Part shown: one piece after another, positions 18,479 to 26,189 of the stretch
How positions within the stretch are numbered: position 1 is the first letter of the stretch
How the letters are laid out: each line of letters begins with the position of its first letter
DNA from: Planctomycetota bacterium
GTDB taxonomy: Bacteria > Planctomycetota > UBA1135
DNA: 62,627 nt
NCBI GenBank assembly: GCA_002705055.1
Contig: PAHY01000025.1
Span: 1 to 62,627 of the forward strand
Direction: 5' to 3'
Translations under genes and position numbers: made by a program
The notes under the pieces: generated by a model
What the model saw: only the letters and a program-made list of their open reading frames with translations
Database searches by the model: none
Told to the model about the DNA's origin: nothing

Positions 18479-20520
18479 AACAACAGCTTAAGGCGTTGCA
18501 GAAGGCGATGGAAGGAATCCGCCTTCATTCCTTCTACGTCTATCCATCGGCCAGAGCAGGCTTTTTCATAAAGCGGGAAGCGCCGTTCGTGGAGTTCGCG
18601 GATTTCCTCTGCGAGCGGTCGGTCGGTCAGAGCCGGCCGCTCGTCCGCGCCGCCCCGGCGCGCCAGCTCGGTCTCGGGCCGGATCCGCAGCCCGAGCACC
18701 CGCGGATGCCCCGCGAGCAGGGTGAGCGCGGCGGGAGTCTCGACGATTCCCCCGCCCAGCGCGACGACGCAGGCCGGGCGGAGACTCAGCTCCTCGAGCA
18801 GCGCCGCCTCCGCCGCCCGGAAGCCTTGGGGATCACGCGGCAGCCAGTCGCGGATCGCCTGCCCGTGGCGACGCTCGAGTTCGGCGTCAGCGTCGAGGAA
18901 GGGCCAGTCCAGGACCTCCGCGAGCAGCCGCCCCAAGGTGGACTTGCCGGAGGCGCGCGGACCGGTGAGCAGAATCGGCGGACTGGCCAAACCGAGCGCG
19001 GCTTCGAGCACGCAGCCCAGCGCCCCGGCAGGCGCCTCCTGCCCGCGGTGCAGCCGGTACTGCTCAAGCATCTGAGCCAGCAGCATGCGGTGCCCGCGGA
19101 CGGTGGTCGCCCCGGCCTCGCGGGCGCGCGCCAGCAGCGCCGTTTCCGGTGGGTGGTAGATCATGTCCAGCACCCAGCAACCCGGATCGAACTGCTGTGC
19201 GGGGAGCGGATCGCCGGGGCGCTCGACGCTGCCAAGCGGCGTCGCCTGCACGATGCCCAGTTCAGCGGAGCCGCCACGCACCTTGGTCCACAACTCGGAC
19301 GCATCCAGCGCATGGACCGTCGCGTCCCGAGCGCCCTGCAGACCACGCTCGGCGAGATCCGCCAGCATGGCGCGCGCCGCATCAGGGCGCCGTGCCGCGA
19401 CGCCCAGTCGGCGGCCGCGGCGGAGGACCTCTGCGGCCACGCCGCGTGCTGCGCCGCCCGCGCCGATCAGCAGGATCGGGGCCGACTCGGGCAGACCCTG
19501 CTCGGTGAGCGCGGCCAATGCACCAGCCCCGTCGGTCTGCTCGGCGCGCCAGCGCCCGTCGTCGAGCCGGCGCAGAAAGTTCGCCGCCCCCACCTGCTGC
19601 GCGAGCGGACTCGCCTCGTCGGCGACCGCCAGGGCCTGTTCCTTGAGCGGCGTCGTCACCGAGAAGGCGCGGAAGGCCGGCGCGGCATAGTCGAGCCGAA
19701 AGTCCTCGAGGCGGGCGTGCTGCACGCGCGCGTAGTGCGCCGGGCGCGGGGCAGCCTCCTGACGGCAGCGCGCCAGCACCTGCTCGGCGCGGAACGCCGT
19801 CATCCACAGCTCGGGGCTGCGCGAGTGCTCGATGGGATCTCCGAAGACGCCGTGGAGATCGAGGTCCTGCCAGTTCTTGCGCTCGGGGAGCTCGTGCTCC
19901 GACCACTGCCCGGGCGCGGTGGCCTCGCCGCGCCAGCAGGCGTAGCTCCATGCCGAGCCCAGAGCGAGAGCCCACAGCCGCGCCGTCCGACTGCCGGGAC
20001 CTTGGGCGAAGGCCACCAGTCGACCGCTGTCCTCCTGCTGCAGGAGACGGAGCGCCCGCATCGCCTGCTCGTGCCGGTCGGCCCAGGCCACGATCTTGCA
20101 GTAGTCTCCCGGCCGCTGACGCTGAGCGAGCTGCTGACGAATCGTCGTCAGATCGGTTTCGGGGCTTTCGGCGGCTTCGTGCCAGGACCAGACCACCGGT
20201 ATCTCGGGATCAAGCGCGGCCGGACGCTCAAACTCCGGCGGGACATCGATGAGGCAGGCCGGCGCAAAGGCCTGGACCGCCTCGAGGATGCGGGCTTCCC
20301 ATGCTGCCTCCCCTGCCGTCCAGGCGCCCCCCTGGCTGCGCGGGACGCAGGCCAGGATGATCTGCAGCCCGCCGCGCGCCGCGGCCAGTGCATCGAGATC
20401 GACCCTTGGGTCGATGCGATCCAGCCGCAGCTCCGCGACGCGGCGCGAGGCAGCGAGCACCTTGAGCCGCGCGGCCAGCGTCTCGGTGCTGTCGCCGAAC
20501 AGCGAGACACAGACCGTCAC
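18475..20520 (-). CDS. Trifunctional shikimate-pathway fusion AroD-AroE-AroK
   Basis: The 681-residue protein joins three consecutive steps. Residues 1-215 are a type I 3-dehydroquinate dehydratase with catalytic H114 (SWHEAA) and Schiff-base K142 (CKIVAW). Residues 220-505 are shikimate dehydrogenase with SRSP (233-236), K293 (VTTPLK), D330 (TDGAG) and NADP loop GAGGAARG (353). Residues 515-681 are shikimate kinase with Walker A GPRASGKST (520-528), DADAE, GGG (589) and the RPALTDR lid. Together they turn 3-dehydroquinate into shikimate-3-phosphate. The start is GTG in a GTGA overlap with the DUF2520 gene. All key residues I checked are present. Confidence 0.93.
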   Translation of the reverse strand: MTVCVSLFGDSTETLAARLKVLAASRRVAELRLDRIDPRVDLDALAAARGGLQIILACVPRSQGGAWTAGEAAWEARILEAVQAFAPACLIDVPPEFERPAALDPEIPVVWSWHEAAESPETDLTTIRQQLAQRQRPGDYCKIVAWADRHEQAMRALRLLQQEDSGRLVAFAQGPGSRTARLWALALGSAWSYACWRGEATAPGQWSEHELPERKNWQDLDLHGVFGDPIEHSRSPELWMTAFRAEQVLARCRQEAAPRPAHYARVQHARLEDFRLDYAAPAFRAFSVTTPLKEQALAVADEASPLAQQVGAANFLRRLDDGRWRAEQTDGAGALAALTEQGLPESAPILLIGAGGAARGVAAEVLRRGRRLGVAARRPDAARAMLADLAERGLQGARDATVHALDASELWTKVRGGSAELGIVQATPLGSVERPGDPLPAQQFDPGCWVLDMIYHPPETALLARAREAGATTVRGHRMLLAQMLEQYRLHRGQEAPAGALGCVLEAALGLASPPILLTGPRASGKSTLGRLLAEVLDWPFLDADAELERRHGQAIRDWLPRDPQGFRAAEAALLEELSLRPACVVALGGGIVETPAALTLLAGHPRVLGLRIRPETELARRGGADERPALTDRPLAEEIRELHERRFPLYEKACSGRWIDVEGMKADSFHRLLQRLKLLL

Positions 20521-21407
20521 GCCTGGCCCTCCTCGCGCGCGAAGGCCCGCATCTCCTCGCGCAGCGCTGCGGCGCTCGCAGGCTCAAGCCGGCCACAGGA
20601 AACCGCGACCTCCAGCAGCTCCTCCAGCTGACTCAGGTAGCGCGCAGCATCTTCGGCGTTCAGGCCGCGGAGGTGCGCGCGCAATGTGCCACGGTCGCCG
20701 CGCACGAGCGGCCCCGTGAGGGCGTCGGCGGCGCCGTGTTCGCGGAGGCGGTCCAGCGCCGACTCGGCCAGCGCCAGCACGCCGGCCTGCGCACCCTCCG
20801 GGCCCAAGGCCGCGGTCGCGAGCTCGGTCGCGCGGATGAGGAGGCCGGTCAGGTGGTTGGCAGCCAGACTGCAGGCGAGGTGATAGCGGCTTCGATCTGC
20901 CGACTCCGCGAAGGGAATGGCGCGGGCGCCCACGCTCTCCACCCACTGCTGGGCCGCCGCGCGCGCCGTGGCCGTACTCGCCAGCAGCGTCAGCGGCGCA
21001 CCCTGCAGGGCGGCTTCGGTACCGCGCGGCGGCAAGGCCCGCATCGGGTGGATCGCCAGCTGCATGGCCGCCGGGAAGCCCGCAAGAAGCTCGAGGCCGA
21101 GGGCGCCGCTTCCGTGCGCCACCGCGGCCACCTCTGCAGGCAGGACCTGCTGCCACGCGCGGACAAGCTCGGGCAGAGCATCGTCCGGCACCGCGAAGAA
21201 GCAGACGGTTTCGGGCCCGAGCAATGCGGCCTGAGGCTCGCTGACGAGGGTCTCGATCCCTCGCGCGGCAGCGAAGTCCTGCCAGTCGCCCGCACGGCGA
21301 CCCACCAGCCTCACCGCCGTCCCCGCGTGGGCGAGCGCAGCAGCCAGCGCGCAGCCGAGCCGCCCGGGGCCGATCACCAGCCAGGGTCGCTTGCCGAGCT
21401 CGGTCAC
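20517..21407 (-). CDS. Rossmann-fold DUF2520 oxidoreductase-like protein
   Basis: The 296-residue protein has an N-terminal NAD(P) loop GPGRLG (about 13-18), then VCFFAVPDDALPEL and HGSGALG. Its helical C-terminal DUF2520 domain includes DRSRYHLACSLAANHLTGLL, a 6-phosphogluconate-dehydrogenase-like dimer domain. The family resembles ketopantoate reductases and is often found near pantothenate genes. Here it lies two genes after panC, suggesting, but not proving, a PanE-type role. The GTG start overlaps the ispE stop. Confidence 0.85.
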   Translation of the reverse strand: MTELGKRPWLVIGPGRLGCALAAALAHAGTAVRLVGRRAGDWQDFAAARGIETLVSEPQAALLGPETVCFFAVPDDALPELVRAWQQVLPAEVAAVAHGSGALGLELLAGFPAAMQLAIHPMRALPPRGTEAALQGAPLTLLASTATARAAAQQWVESVGARAIPFAESADRSRYHLACSLAANHLTGLLIRATELATAALGPEGAQAGVLALAESALDRLREHGAADALTGPLVRGDRGTLRAHLRGLNAEDAARYLSQLEELLEVAVSCGRLEPASAAALREEMRAFAREEGQA

Positions 21408-22246
21408 GCTTGGACCTCCTGCGGCTCGCGCAGGACGCGATGGAGCTGGGCCCGATAGCCGGCGATATGCAGCTGATGGAGCAGGCTCGCTGCTTCCTCG
21501 TCCGTGCACGGATGGAACCAAGCGGCGCCTGAACCGCTGAGCTGGAACGGGGCGAAGCCGTGCAGCTGCGTCCGCACCGCGGCGAGCGCCGGGTTTGCCT
21601 GCAGCGCCGCCGCTTCGAGCTCGTTCCCGCTCGGCTGTGGCGGGAAGCGCTCGCTGCCTGCAGGCTCGGGGGCAGGGTGGAACTCCGGCGCACCCAGCGC
21701 GGCAAAGACCTGCGGGGTGGATGCGTGGACCTGGGGCAGCACGACCACGATCGACTCGAGCTGCGGTTCGGCCTCGGCGAGCACCCGCTCGCCCCGGCCG
21801 CCCAGCAGCACGGCCGGGGCATCCATCAGGAAGAAGGGCACATCGCTGCCCAGCTCCAGGGCGAGCTCAAGGCAGCGATCGCGGCCAAGTGGTCGCGAGC
21901 TGGTGGCCTCGAGGACGCGCAGGACTCCGGCGGCATCGGCCGAGCCCGCACCCAAGCCCGAGCCTGGGGGCAGGCGCTTCTCGAGGGTCCAGGCCCAGGT
22001 CGGCGCCACTCCGCCGGCGGCGCGCCAGGCCGCATCTGCCCGCAGCACCAGATTGGAGCTGTCCTGCGGCACGCCCTCGCCGTCGGATCCGGCCAGGTTC
22101 AGACCAGTCGAACCTTCCTGCCAGGCCAAGCGGTCGCCTCCGTCGAGGCGCACAAACCAGGAGCGCAGCTCGTGAAAGCCATCCTCGCGCCGCCCCAGAA
22201 CCCGCAGGCTCCAGTTGACTTTGCAGCCGAGGCACAAGCTGCCCAT
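21404..22246 (-). CDS. ispE: 4-diphosphocytidyl-2-C-methyl-D-erythritol kinase
   Basis: The 280-residue GHMP kinase of the MEP isoprenoid pathway phosphorylates CDP-methylerythritol using ATP. The substrate lysine lies in KVNWSLRVLGRREDGFHEL. The GHMP ATP loop is PPGSGLGAGSADAA, and the C-terminal motif is LSGSGAAWF. The N-terminus is slightly divergent (family usually APAKINL). It starts 2 bp after the panC stop. Confidence 0.93.
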   Translation of the reverse strand: MGSLCLGCKVNWSLRVLGRREDGFHELRSWFVRLDGGDRLAWQEGSTGLNLAGSDGEGVPQDSSNLVLRADAAWRAAGGVAPTWAWTLEKRLPPGSGLGAGSADAAGVLRVLEATSSRPLGRDRCLELALELGSDVPFFLMDAPAVLLGGRGERVLAEAEPQLESIVVVLPQVHASTPQVFAALGAPEFHPAPEPAGSERFPPQPSGNELEAAALQANPALAAVRTQLHGFAPFQLSGSGAAWFHPCTDEEAASLLHQLHIAGYRAQLHRVLREPQEVQA

Positions 22247-22248
22247 GG

Positions 22249-23124
22249 CTAGCGGGTCGATCCCTCCCGGGCGTCACCAAGCTGGAGGTTGTCGATCAGG
22301 CGGGTTTCCCCCACCCGCACCGCAGCCACGGCTCGCCACGGCCCGGGGTTCTCGCCGTCGGCCGGACGGAAGCTGCGCTCGTCCACGACATCGGCATACT
22401 CGATGCTGGCCAGAGGCTCGCCGCGCAGGGTGTCGTGCATCAGGCGCTCAAGAGTGGCCACCCCACGCTCGCCGGCGACAAAGCGCTCGCGGCAGAGACG
22501 CAAGGCGCGGGAGACGATCGGCGCTACCGCGCGCTGCTCGGGGGACAGGAAGGCGTTGCGGCTGGAGAAAGCGACTCCGTCCTTCTCGCGCACGGTCTCG
22601 CAGCCCAGGACCTCGATATCCAGGTCCAGGTCGGCGGCCATGCGCTGCACCAGCCAGAGTTGCTGCGCGTCCTTCTCGCCGAAGTATGCCCGCGTCGGGC
22701 GACAGCGCTGAAACAGCTTCAGGACGACCGTGAGCATGCCCTCGAAGTGGCCCGGGCGGTGATAGCCCTCGTAGAGCTCGCCGCCTGGCCCGGAGCGCAC
22801 CCGGGTCTCGTAGCCCTCGGGATACATGTCGAGGCGATCCGGCAGATAGACCGCATCGACGCCAAAGCTCGCGAGCAATGCGCAGTCTTCGTCCTCGGTA
22901 CGCGGGTAGCGCTTGAAGTCCGCGCCCTCGTTGAACTGCAGCGGGTTGACGAAGATGGATGCGAGGCTCACGGCGTTCTCACGCCGCGCCGCTTCCAGCA
23001 GCGTGCCGTGGCCGCGATGCAGCGCCCCCATCGTGGGCACAAATCCCACCGTGTCCTGGGGCGGCAAAGTGTCTCGCCAGGCACGCAGTTCGGCATGGCT
23101 GCGAAGGCGGAGTGGCGTCGTCAC
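22249..23124 (-). CDS. panC: Pantothenate synthetase
   Basis: The 291-residue enzyme condenses pantoate and beta-alanine with ATP in pantothenate (coenzyme A) synthesis. It shows the family motifs PTMGALHRGHGTLL (HxGH), IFVNPLQFN, the substrate region YFGEKDAQQL, and KDGVAFSSRN (KMSKS-like). The GTG start is 4 bp after the folK stop. Confidence 0.96.
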   Translation of the reverse strand: MTTPLRLRSHAELRAWRDTLPPQDTVGFVPTMGALHRGHGTLLEAARRENAVSLASIFVNPLQFNEGADFKRYPRTEDEDCALLASFGVDAVYLPDRLDMYPEGYETRVRSGPGGELYEGYHRPGHFEGMLTVVLKLFQRCRPTRAYFGEKDAQQLWLVQRMAADLDLDIEVLGCETVREKDGVAFSSRNAFLSPEQRAVAPIVSRALRLCRERFVAGERGVATLERLMHDTLRGEPLASIEYADVVDERSFRPADGENPGPWRAVAAVRVGETRLIDNLQLGDAREGSTR

Positions 23125-23128
23125 GCGC

Positions 23129-23578
23129 TCAGTCTAGAGCCGCGAGATGCTCCGAGACGGACTGGCCGTCGACCCGCAGCCGCGGCACCAGCTCCGCCCA
23201 GGGCGCGAGCACAAAACGGCGCTCTCGGAATCGCGGGTGCGGCACCGTGAGCTGCGGCTCGCGGACGGACCGGCCGCCGTACCACAGCAGGTCGAGATCG
23301 CAGGTCCGAGGCCCGTTTCGCACCGAGCGCTCGCGCCCGAGCTGACGTTCGATCTGCAAGCAGGTGGCCAGCAGAGAGAGGGGCGCCTGGGAAGTCTCGA
23401 CCCGGGCGACCGCATTGAGGTAATCGGGCTGACAGGGCCCCCCGACGGGAGCCGTGGAGTGAAAACGCGAGACCGCGGTAATGCGCACGCCGCGCTCGGC
23501 CAAAGCGACCAGGCTCTGGCGCAACTGTTGAGCGCGGTCGCCGAGGTTCGCGCCGAGAGCCAGAAACGCCTCGGTCAA
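23129..23578 (-). CDS. folK: 2-amino-4-hydroxy-6-hydroxymethyldihydropteridine pyrophosphokinase
   Basis: FolK transfers pyrophosphate from ATP to the pterin in folate synthesis. Motifs seen: FLALGANLGDR at the N-terminus, FHSTAPVGGPCQPDYLNAVA, and RNGPRTCDLDLLWYGG with the catalytic Asp pair, then VPHPRFRERRFVLAP. I chose a TTG start inside a TTGA overlap with the pssA stop because FolK normally begins right before the LALGxNLGDR strand. An upstream ATG at 23620 would add 14 residues lying inside pssA. The predicted length of 149 residues is typical. Confidence 0.9.
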   Translation of the reverse strand: MTEAFLALGANLGDRAQQLRQSLVALAERGVRITAVSRFHSTAPVGGPCQPDYLNAVARVETSQAPLSLLATCLQIERQLGRERSVRNGPRTCDLDLLWYGGRSVREPQLTVPHPRFRERRFVLAPWAELVPRLRVDGQSVSEHLAALD

Positions 23579-24423
23579 GGCTGCTGATCTTGCGAAGACA
23601 CCGAGTGGCGTGCCCGCCATTGCCCGGGCAGCGCCCGCAGCGCAGGCACCAGGGTGAAACCCAAGGCGGCGCCCAGCAGGCAGAATGCCGGTTCGATCAG
23701 CAGCAGTCCGAAGACGATGACGGTCTCGGCCGTCGCGCGGAACGGATTGCGGCTGCGGGTGAGCCAGGAAAAGAAGTGCGGGTACGGAACCCGCGAGACC
23801 ATCAGCACCGCGACGAAGACCAGGATGAAGGGCAGGGTGCGCAGGATGAACTCCTGGATGCCGTGCACCACTTCGGGCGCCAAGGGCAGCAGGAAGTCCG
23901 GATCCTGAATGTTGAAGAAGAACAGGACCAGAGCGGTGGGCAGACCGGCCGCTGCGGGCGAGGGCAGACCGACGAAACCACGGCCGCCCGCCTGCTGTGG
24001 ATCTTCCTGTTCGTGCTCGACGTTGTAGCGTGCAAGGCGCAGCACCGCGCAGACCGCAAACAGAATCGGCGCCACGAACAGCAGTCGCGGGTGCGGCCGC
24101 GTATCAAAGACCGGCTGCTCGATGATGACCAGCGTGCGCGCCATCAGCGCCGGCGCCACTCCGAAGGTGATCGCGTCCGCCAGGCTGTCGAGCTGAGCAC
24201 CGAAGTTGCTGGCCGACTGAGTGAGCCGAGCCACCTTGCCGTCGAGCGCGTCAAAGATGGTGGCGAGCACGATGAGCCAGCCCGCGTACTCGAGGACCGC
24301 GACATCGTCTCGGCGCAGGGCCTCGGAGGCCCAAATCATGGCGGCCACGCCACACGCCAGATTGCCGAGCGTGATGAGGCTTGCCGGTGAAACCGAGGAA
24401 CGAAGGCTGGGGCCTCCCTGCAT
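23575..24423 (-). CDS. pssA: CDP-diacylglycerol-serine O-phosphatidyltransferase
   Basis: The 282-residue integral membrane enzyme makes phosphatidylserine for phosphatidylethanolamine. The CDP-alcohol phosphotransferase motif D-x2-D-G-x2-A-R-x8-G-x3-D-x3-D is intact, running from DALDGKVAR to LDSLAD at about 58-84. Several hydrophobic helices follow, with FVGLPSPAAAG characteristic of bacterial type II PssA. It heads the minus-strand string and is divergent from the pterin dehydratase gene (52-bp gap). Confidence 0.92.
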   Translation of the reverse strand: MQGGPSLRSSVSPASLITLGNLACGVAAMIWASEALRRDDVAVLEYAGWLIVLATIFDALDGKVARLTQSASNFGAQLDSLADAITFGVAPALMARTLVIIEQPVFDTRPHPRLLFVAPILFAVCAVLRLARYNVEHEQEDPQQAGGRGFVGLPSPAAAGLPTALVLFFFNIQDPDFLLPLAPEVVHGIQEFILRTLPFILVFVAVLMVSRVPYPHFFSWLTRSRNPFRATAETVIVFGLLLIEPAFCLLGAALGFTLVPALRALPGQWRARHSVSSQDQQP

Positions 24424-24475
24424 GGCCGGAATTCTAGCGCGGAAGCCGAAGTTGCGAAGCCGCTACCCTGGACTC

Positions 24476-24796
24476 ATGGCACTGCACGAACGCGCTTGCG
24501 AACCCTGCCGCGGAGGAATCCCGCCCCTGAGCGAGGAGGAGTGGGCCCCTTTGCTGGCGGAGCTTCGTGACTGGGCGGTGGTGGAGGGTCACCACCTTGC
24601 CAAGGACTGGCGATTTCCTGACTTTGCCTCGGCCCTGGCCTTCGTGAATCGAGCCGGGGCGCTGTGCGAGGAGGCGGGCCACCACGCTGACTTTGAACTG
24701 AGCTGGGGCCGGGTCGGCGTGAAGCTGTGGACTCACAAGATCGATGGGCTGGCCGAAGCGGACTTTGTGTTGGCGGCCCGCTTCGACCTTCTTTAG
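24476..24796 (+). CDS. Pterin-4a-carbinolamine dehydratase
   Basis: This 106-residue protein matches the PCD/DCoH family: LSEEEW near the start, DWRFPDFASALAFVNRAGALCEEAGHHADF with the paired catalytic histidines, and VKLWTHKIDGLAEAD. It recycles tetrahydropterin after aromatic hydroxylases or may act in molybdopterin metabolism. No aromatic hydroxylase is nearby. The residue after HH is Ala rather than the common Pro. The ATG start gives a typical length. Confidence 0.9.
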   Translation: MALHERACEPCRGGIPPLSEEEWAPLLAELRDWAVVEGHHLAKDWRFPDFASALAFVNRAGALCEEAGHHADFELSWGRVGVKLWTHKIDGLAEADFVLAARFDLL

Positions 24797-24799
24797 TCC

Positions 24800-25237
24800 C
24801 TAGAGCGCGTGCGGCTCGATGGGGACGCAGGCGCGCTCGTGGGACACACCGTCGCGGTAGCGGACCTGCAGACTGGGCCGCACCGCTTGCCCTGACCAGC
24901 GCAAGCGAGGGAACCGCGTGACCCCGGGGCGGGCCCCCAGCGCCTGCCGGGTGGCGAGTACCTCCTGTGCGCGCACCCGGCCGTCGCCGTCGACGTCGTC
25001 GAAGACGGTGAGCTCGAGGGACCAGCACCGCGGCGCGTCGGCGCGAGGCTGCACTTCGAAGCTCACCCCGGTGAGGCGGCTCGCGCTGCCAGCCTGATGG
25101 ACCGCACCCCAGCGCAGCGAAGCGGAGGCGAACTGAAGCTGATGCGCGCTGGGATGGGCGGAAGGAGCGACGCACCCGCCCCCGGCGCCGAGGCTGAGCA
25201 AGAGGCCGAACAGCCAGATCTGGTGCCGCGCGATCAT
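24800..25237 (-). CDS. Small lipoprotein with EF-hand-like motif
   Basis: The 145-residue protein has a lipoprotein signal (LLLSLGAGGGC at about 12-22) and a single calcium-loop-like DVDGDGRVRAQE. It is the last of three short exported-protein genes on this strand; its ATG overlaps the preceding stop by 1 bp (TGATG). The lipoprotein at 32100 has the same plan (hydrophobic strand, Phe, then a D-x-[DN]-x-[DN]-G loop), suggesting one family. Function unknown. Confidence 0.65.
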   Translation of the reverse strand: MIARHQIWLFGLLLSLGAGGGCVAPSAHPSAHQLQFASASLRWGAVHQAGSASRLTGVSFEVQPRADAPRCWSLELTVFDDVDGDGRVRAQEVLATRQALGARPGVTRFPRLRWSGQAVRPSLQVRYRDGVSHERACVPIEPHAL

Positions 25238-25665
25238 CACAGGAACAGGCCCTGGATGGAGTGGTTGAGCAGAACCCAGGAGTGGTGCAACACCTGAAGC
25301 TGCGCCGCCGGGGCCCGACCGCCAGGGAGCCAGGCGGACGGCACCCGCGCCAGCAGACTTCCATTGGCTTGGCGCTGCAGCTGAAGCGGCGGATGGCCAA
25401 GAAGCTGGAGGCGTGCCGCCGTGGGGAGGACGTCTTTCTTGAGGTGCGGGAGGTCGGCGCCCAGATCGAGGACGCGGACGAGCCAGTCCCCCGCCGGATG
25501 GGCCGGCGCCTCGACCCGGACCTGGAAGCCGTAGTCGTGCACCGTGAGCCAACGGGCCCCCGTGCTGCGCGCCGGCGCCCCAGGCTGCTGGGCGTGCGCG
25601 AACCAGAGCGAACCGCCCAGCAGCAGCGCGAGCAGGACGAACAGAAATCGAAAACGAATATGCAT
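25237..25665 (-). CDS. Small exported protein, unknown function
   Basis: The 142-residue protein has a clear Sec signal (FLFVLLALLLGGSLWFAHAQQ) and a short beta-rich mature region with no motif I recognise (WLTVHDYGFQVRVEAP early, ending LLNHSIQGLFL). It lies between two lipoprotein genes on the same strand, 12 bp after the first and overlapping the next by 1 bp, so the three probably form one transcript. Confidence 0.6.
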   Translation of the reverse strand: MHIRFRFLFVLLALLLGGSLWFAHAQQPGAPARSTGARWLTVHDYGFQVRVEAPAHPAGDWLVRVLDLGADLPHLKKDVLPTAARLQLLGHPPLQLQRQANGSLLARVPSAWLPGGRAPAAQLQVLHHSWVLLNHSIQGLFL

Positions 25666-25677
25666 GGATGGATCCCC

Positions 25678-26091
25678 CTAGAAGTTGCCGGAGAAGACAG
25701 AGCGATCGCCGTCCGGGTACTCGACGGTGACCTCCCAGGAATCGGCGAACTCGCTGGAGTTGCCATGGTTGTCGACTTGCGCGATGCGCACTTCGTGCGT
25801 GGGCTGCCCGCCCGTGTTGGCATGGACCTGCTGCACCAGAAGATCCGGGGGTTTGCCGTCGGCCTGGAAGCCGGGCACCGAATTGCGCTCGCGATAGGCC
25901 CGGTATGCCACCCCGGCCATGGGCTTACATTCCTGGCGAGTGCGAAAGATGACCGTGCTGGCGCTGACCCGGACCCCATCGCGCTGCACCTGCGACGCGA
26001 TGACTTCGAGACAGTCGGTTTGCACGATGGTGAGCTTGCAGGCCCCCAACAGCAGCGGGGCAGCAAGGATCGGAAGAATGAAGAGTCTCAT
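25678..26091 (-). CDS. Small lipoprotein, unknown function
   Basis: The 137-residue protein has a lipoprotein signal (LPILAAPLLLGAC at about 6-18) and a mature part with three further cysteines or cysteine pairs but no recognised domain. It is first of the three-gene exported cluster, divergent from the M28 peptidase with a 98-bp gap. I placed the start at the ATG that leads straight into the signal; a longer frame upstream is Gly/Pro-rich and not credible. Confidence 0.6.
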   Translation of the reverse strand: MRLFILPILAAPLLLGACKLTIVQTDCLEVIASQVQRDGVRVSASTVIFRTRQECKPMAGVAYRAYRERNSVPGFQADGKPPDLLVQQVHANTGGQPTHEVRIAQVDNHGNSSEFADSWEVTVEYPDGDRSVFSGNF

Positions 26092-26189
26092 CGTTGCAGG
26101 GAGGGAGAGGCCCCCCTCCACCCGGAAGACGGACAGCGCGGCAAAAGGTGACAGCCCCCCTCCGCCTCCAGCGCGTATGCTCGATCCCG

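Noticed and set aside
16079..18571. 830-codon plus-strand frame opposite the HEAT protein
   Set aside because: It is an Arg/Leu/Gly-rich shadow; the minus frame has a signal, repeats and operon coupling.
23578..23620. ATG start for folK at 23620
   Set aside because: It adds residues before the conserved first strand that lie inside pssA; the TTG in the TTGA overlap fits the family length and the operon style.
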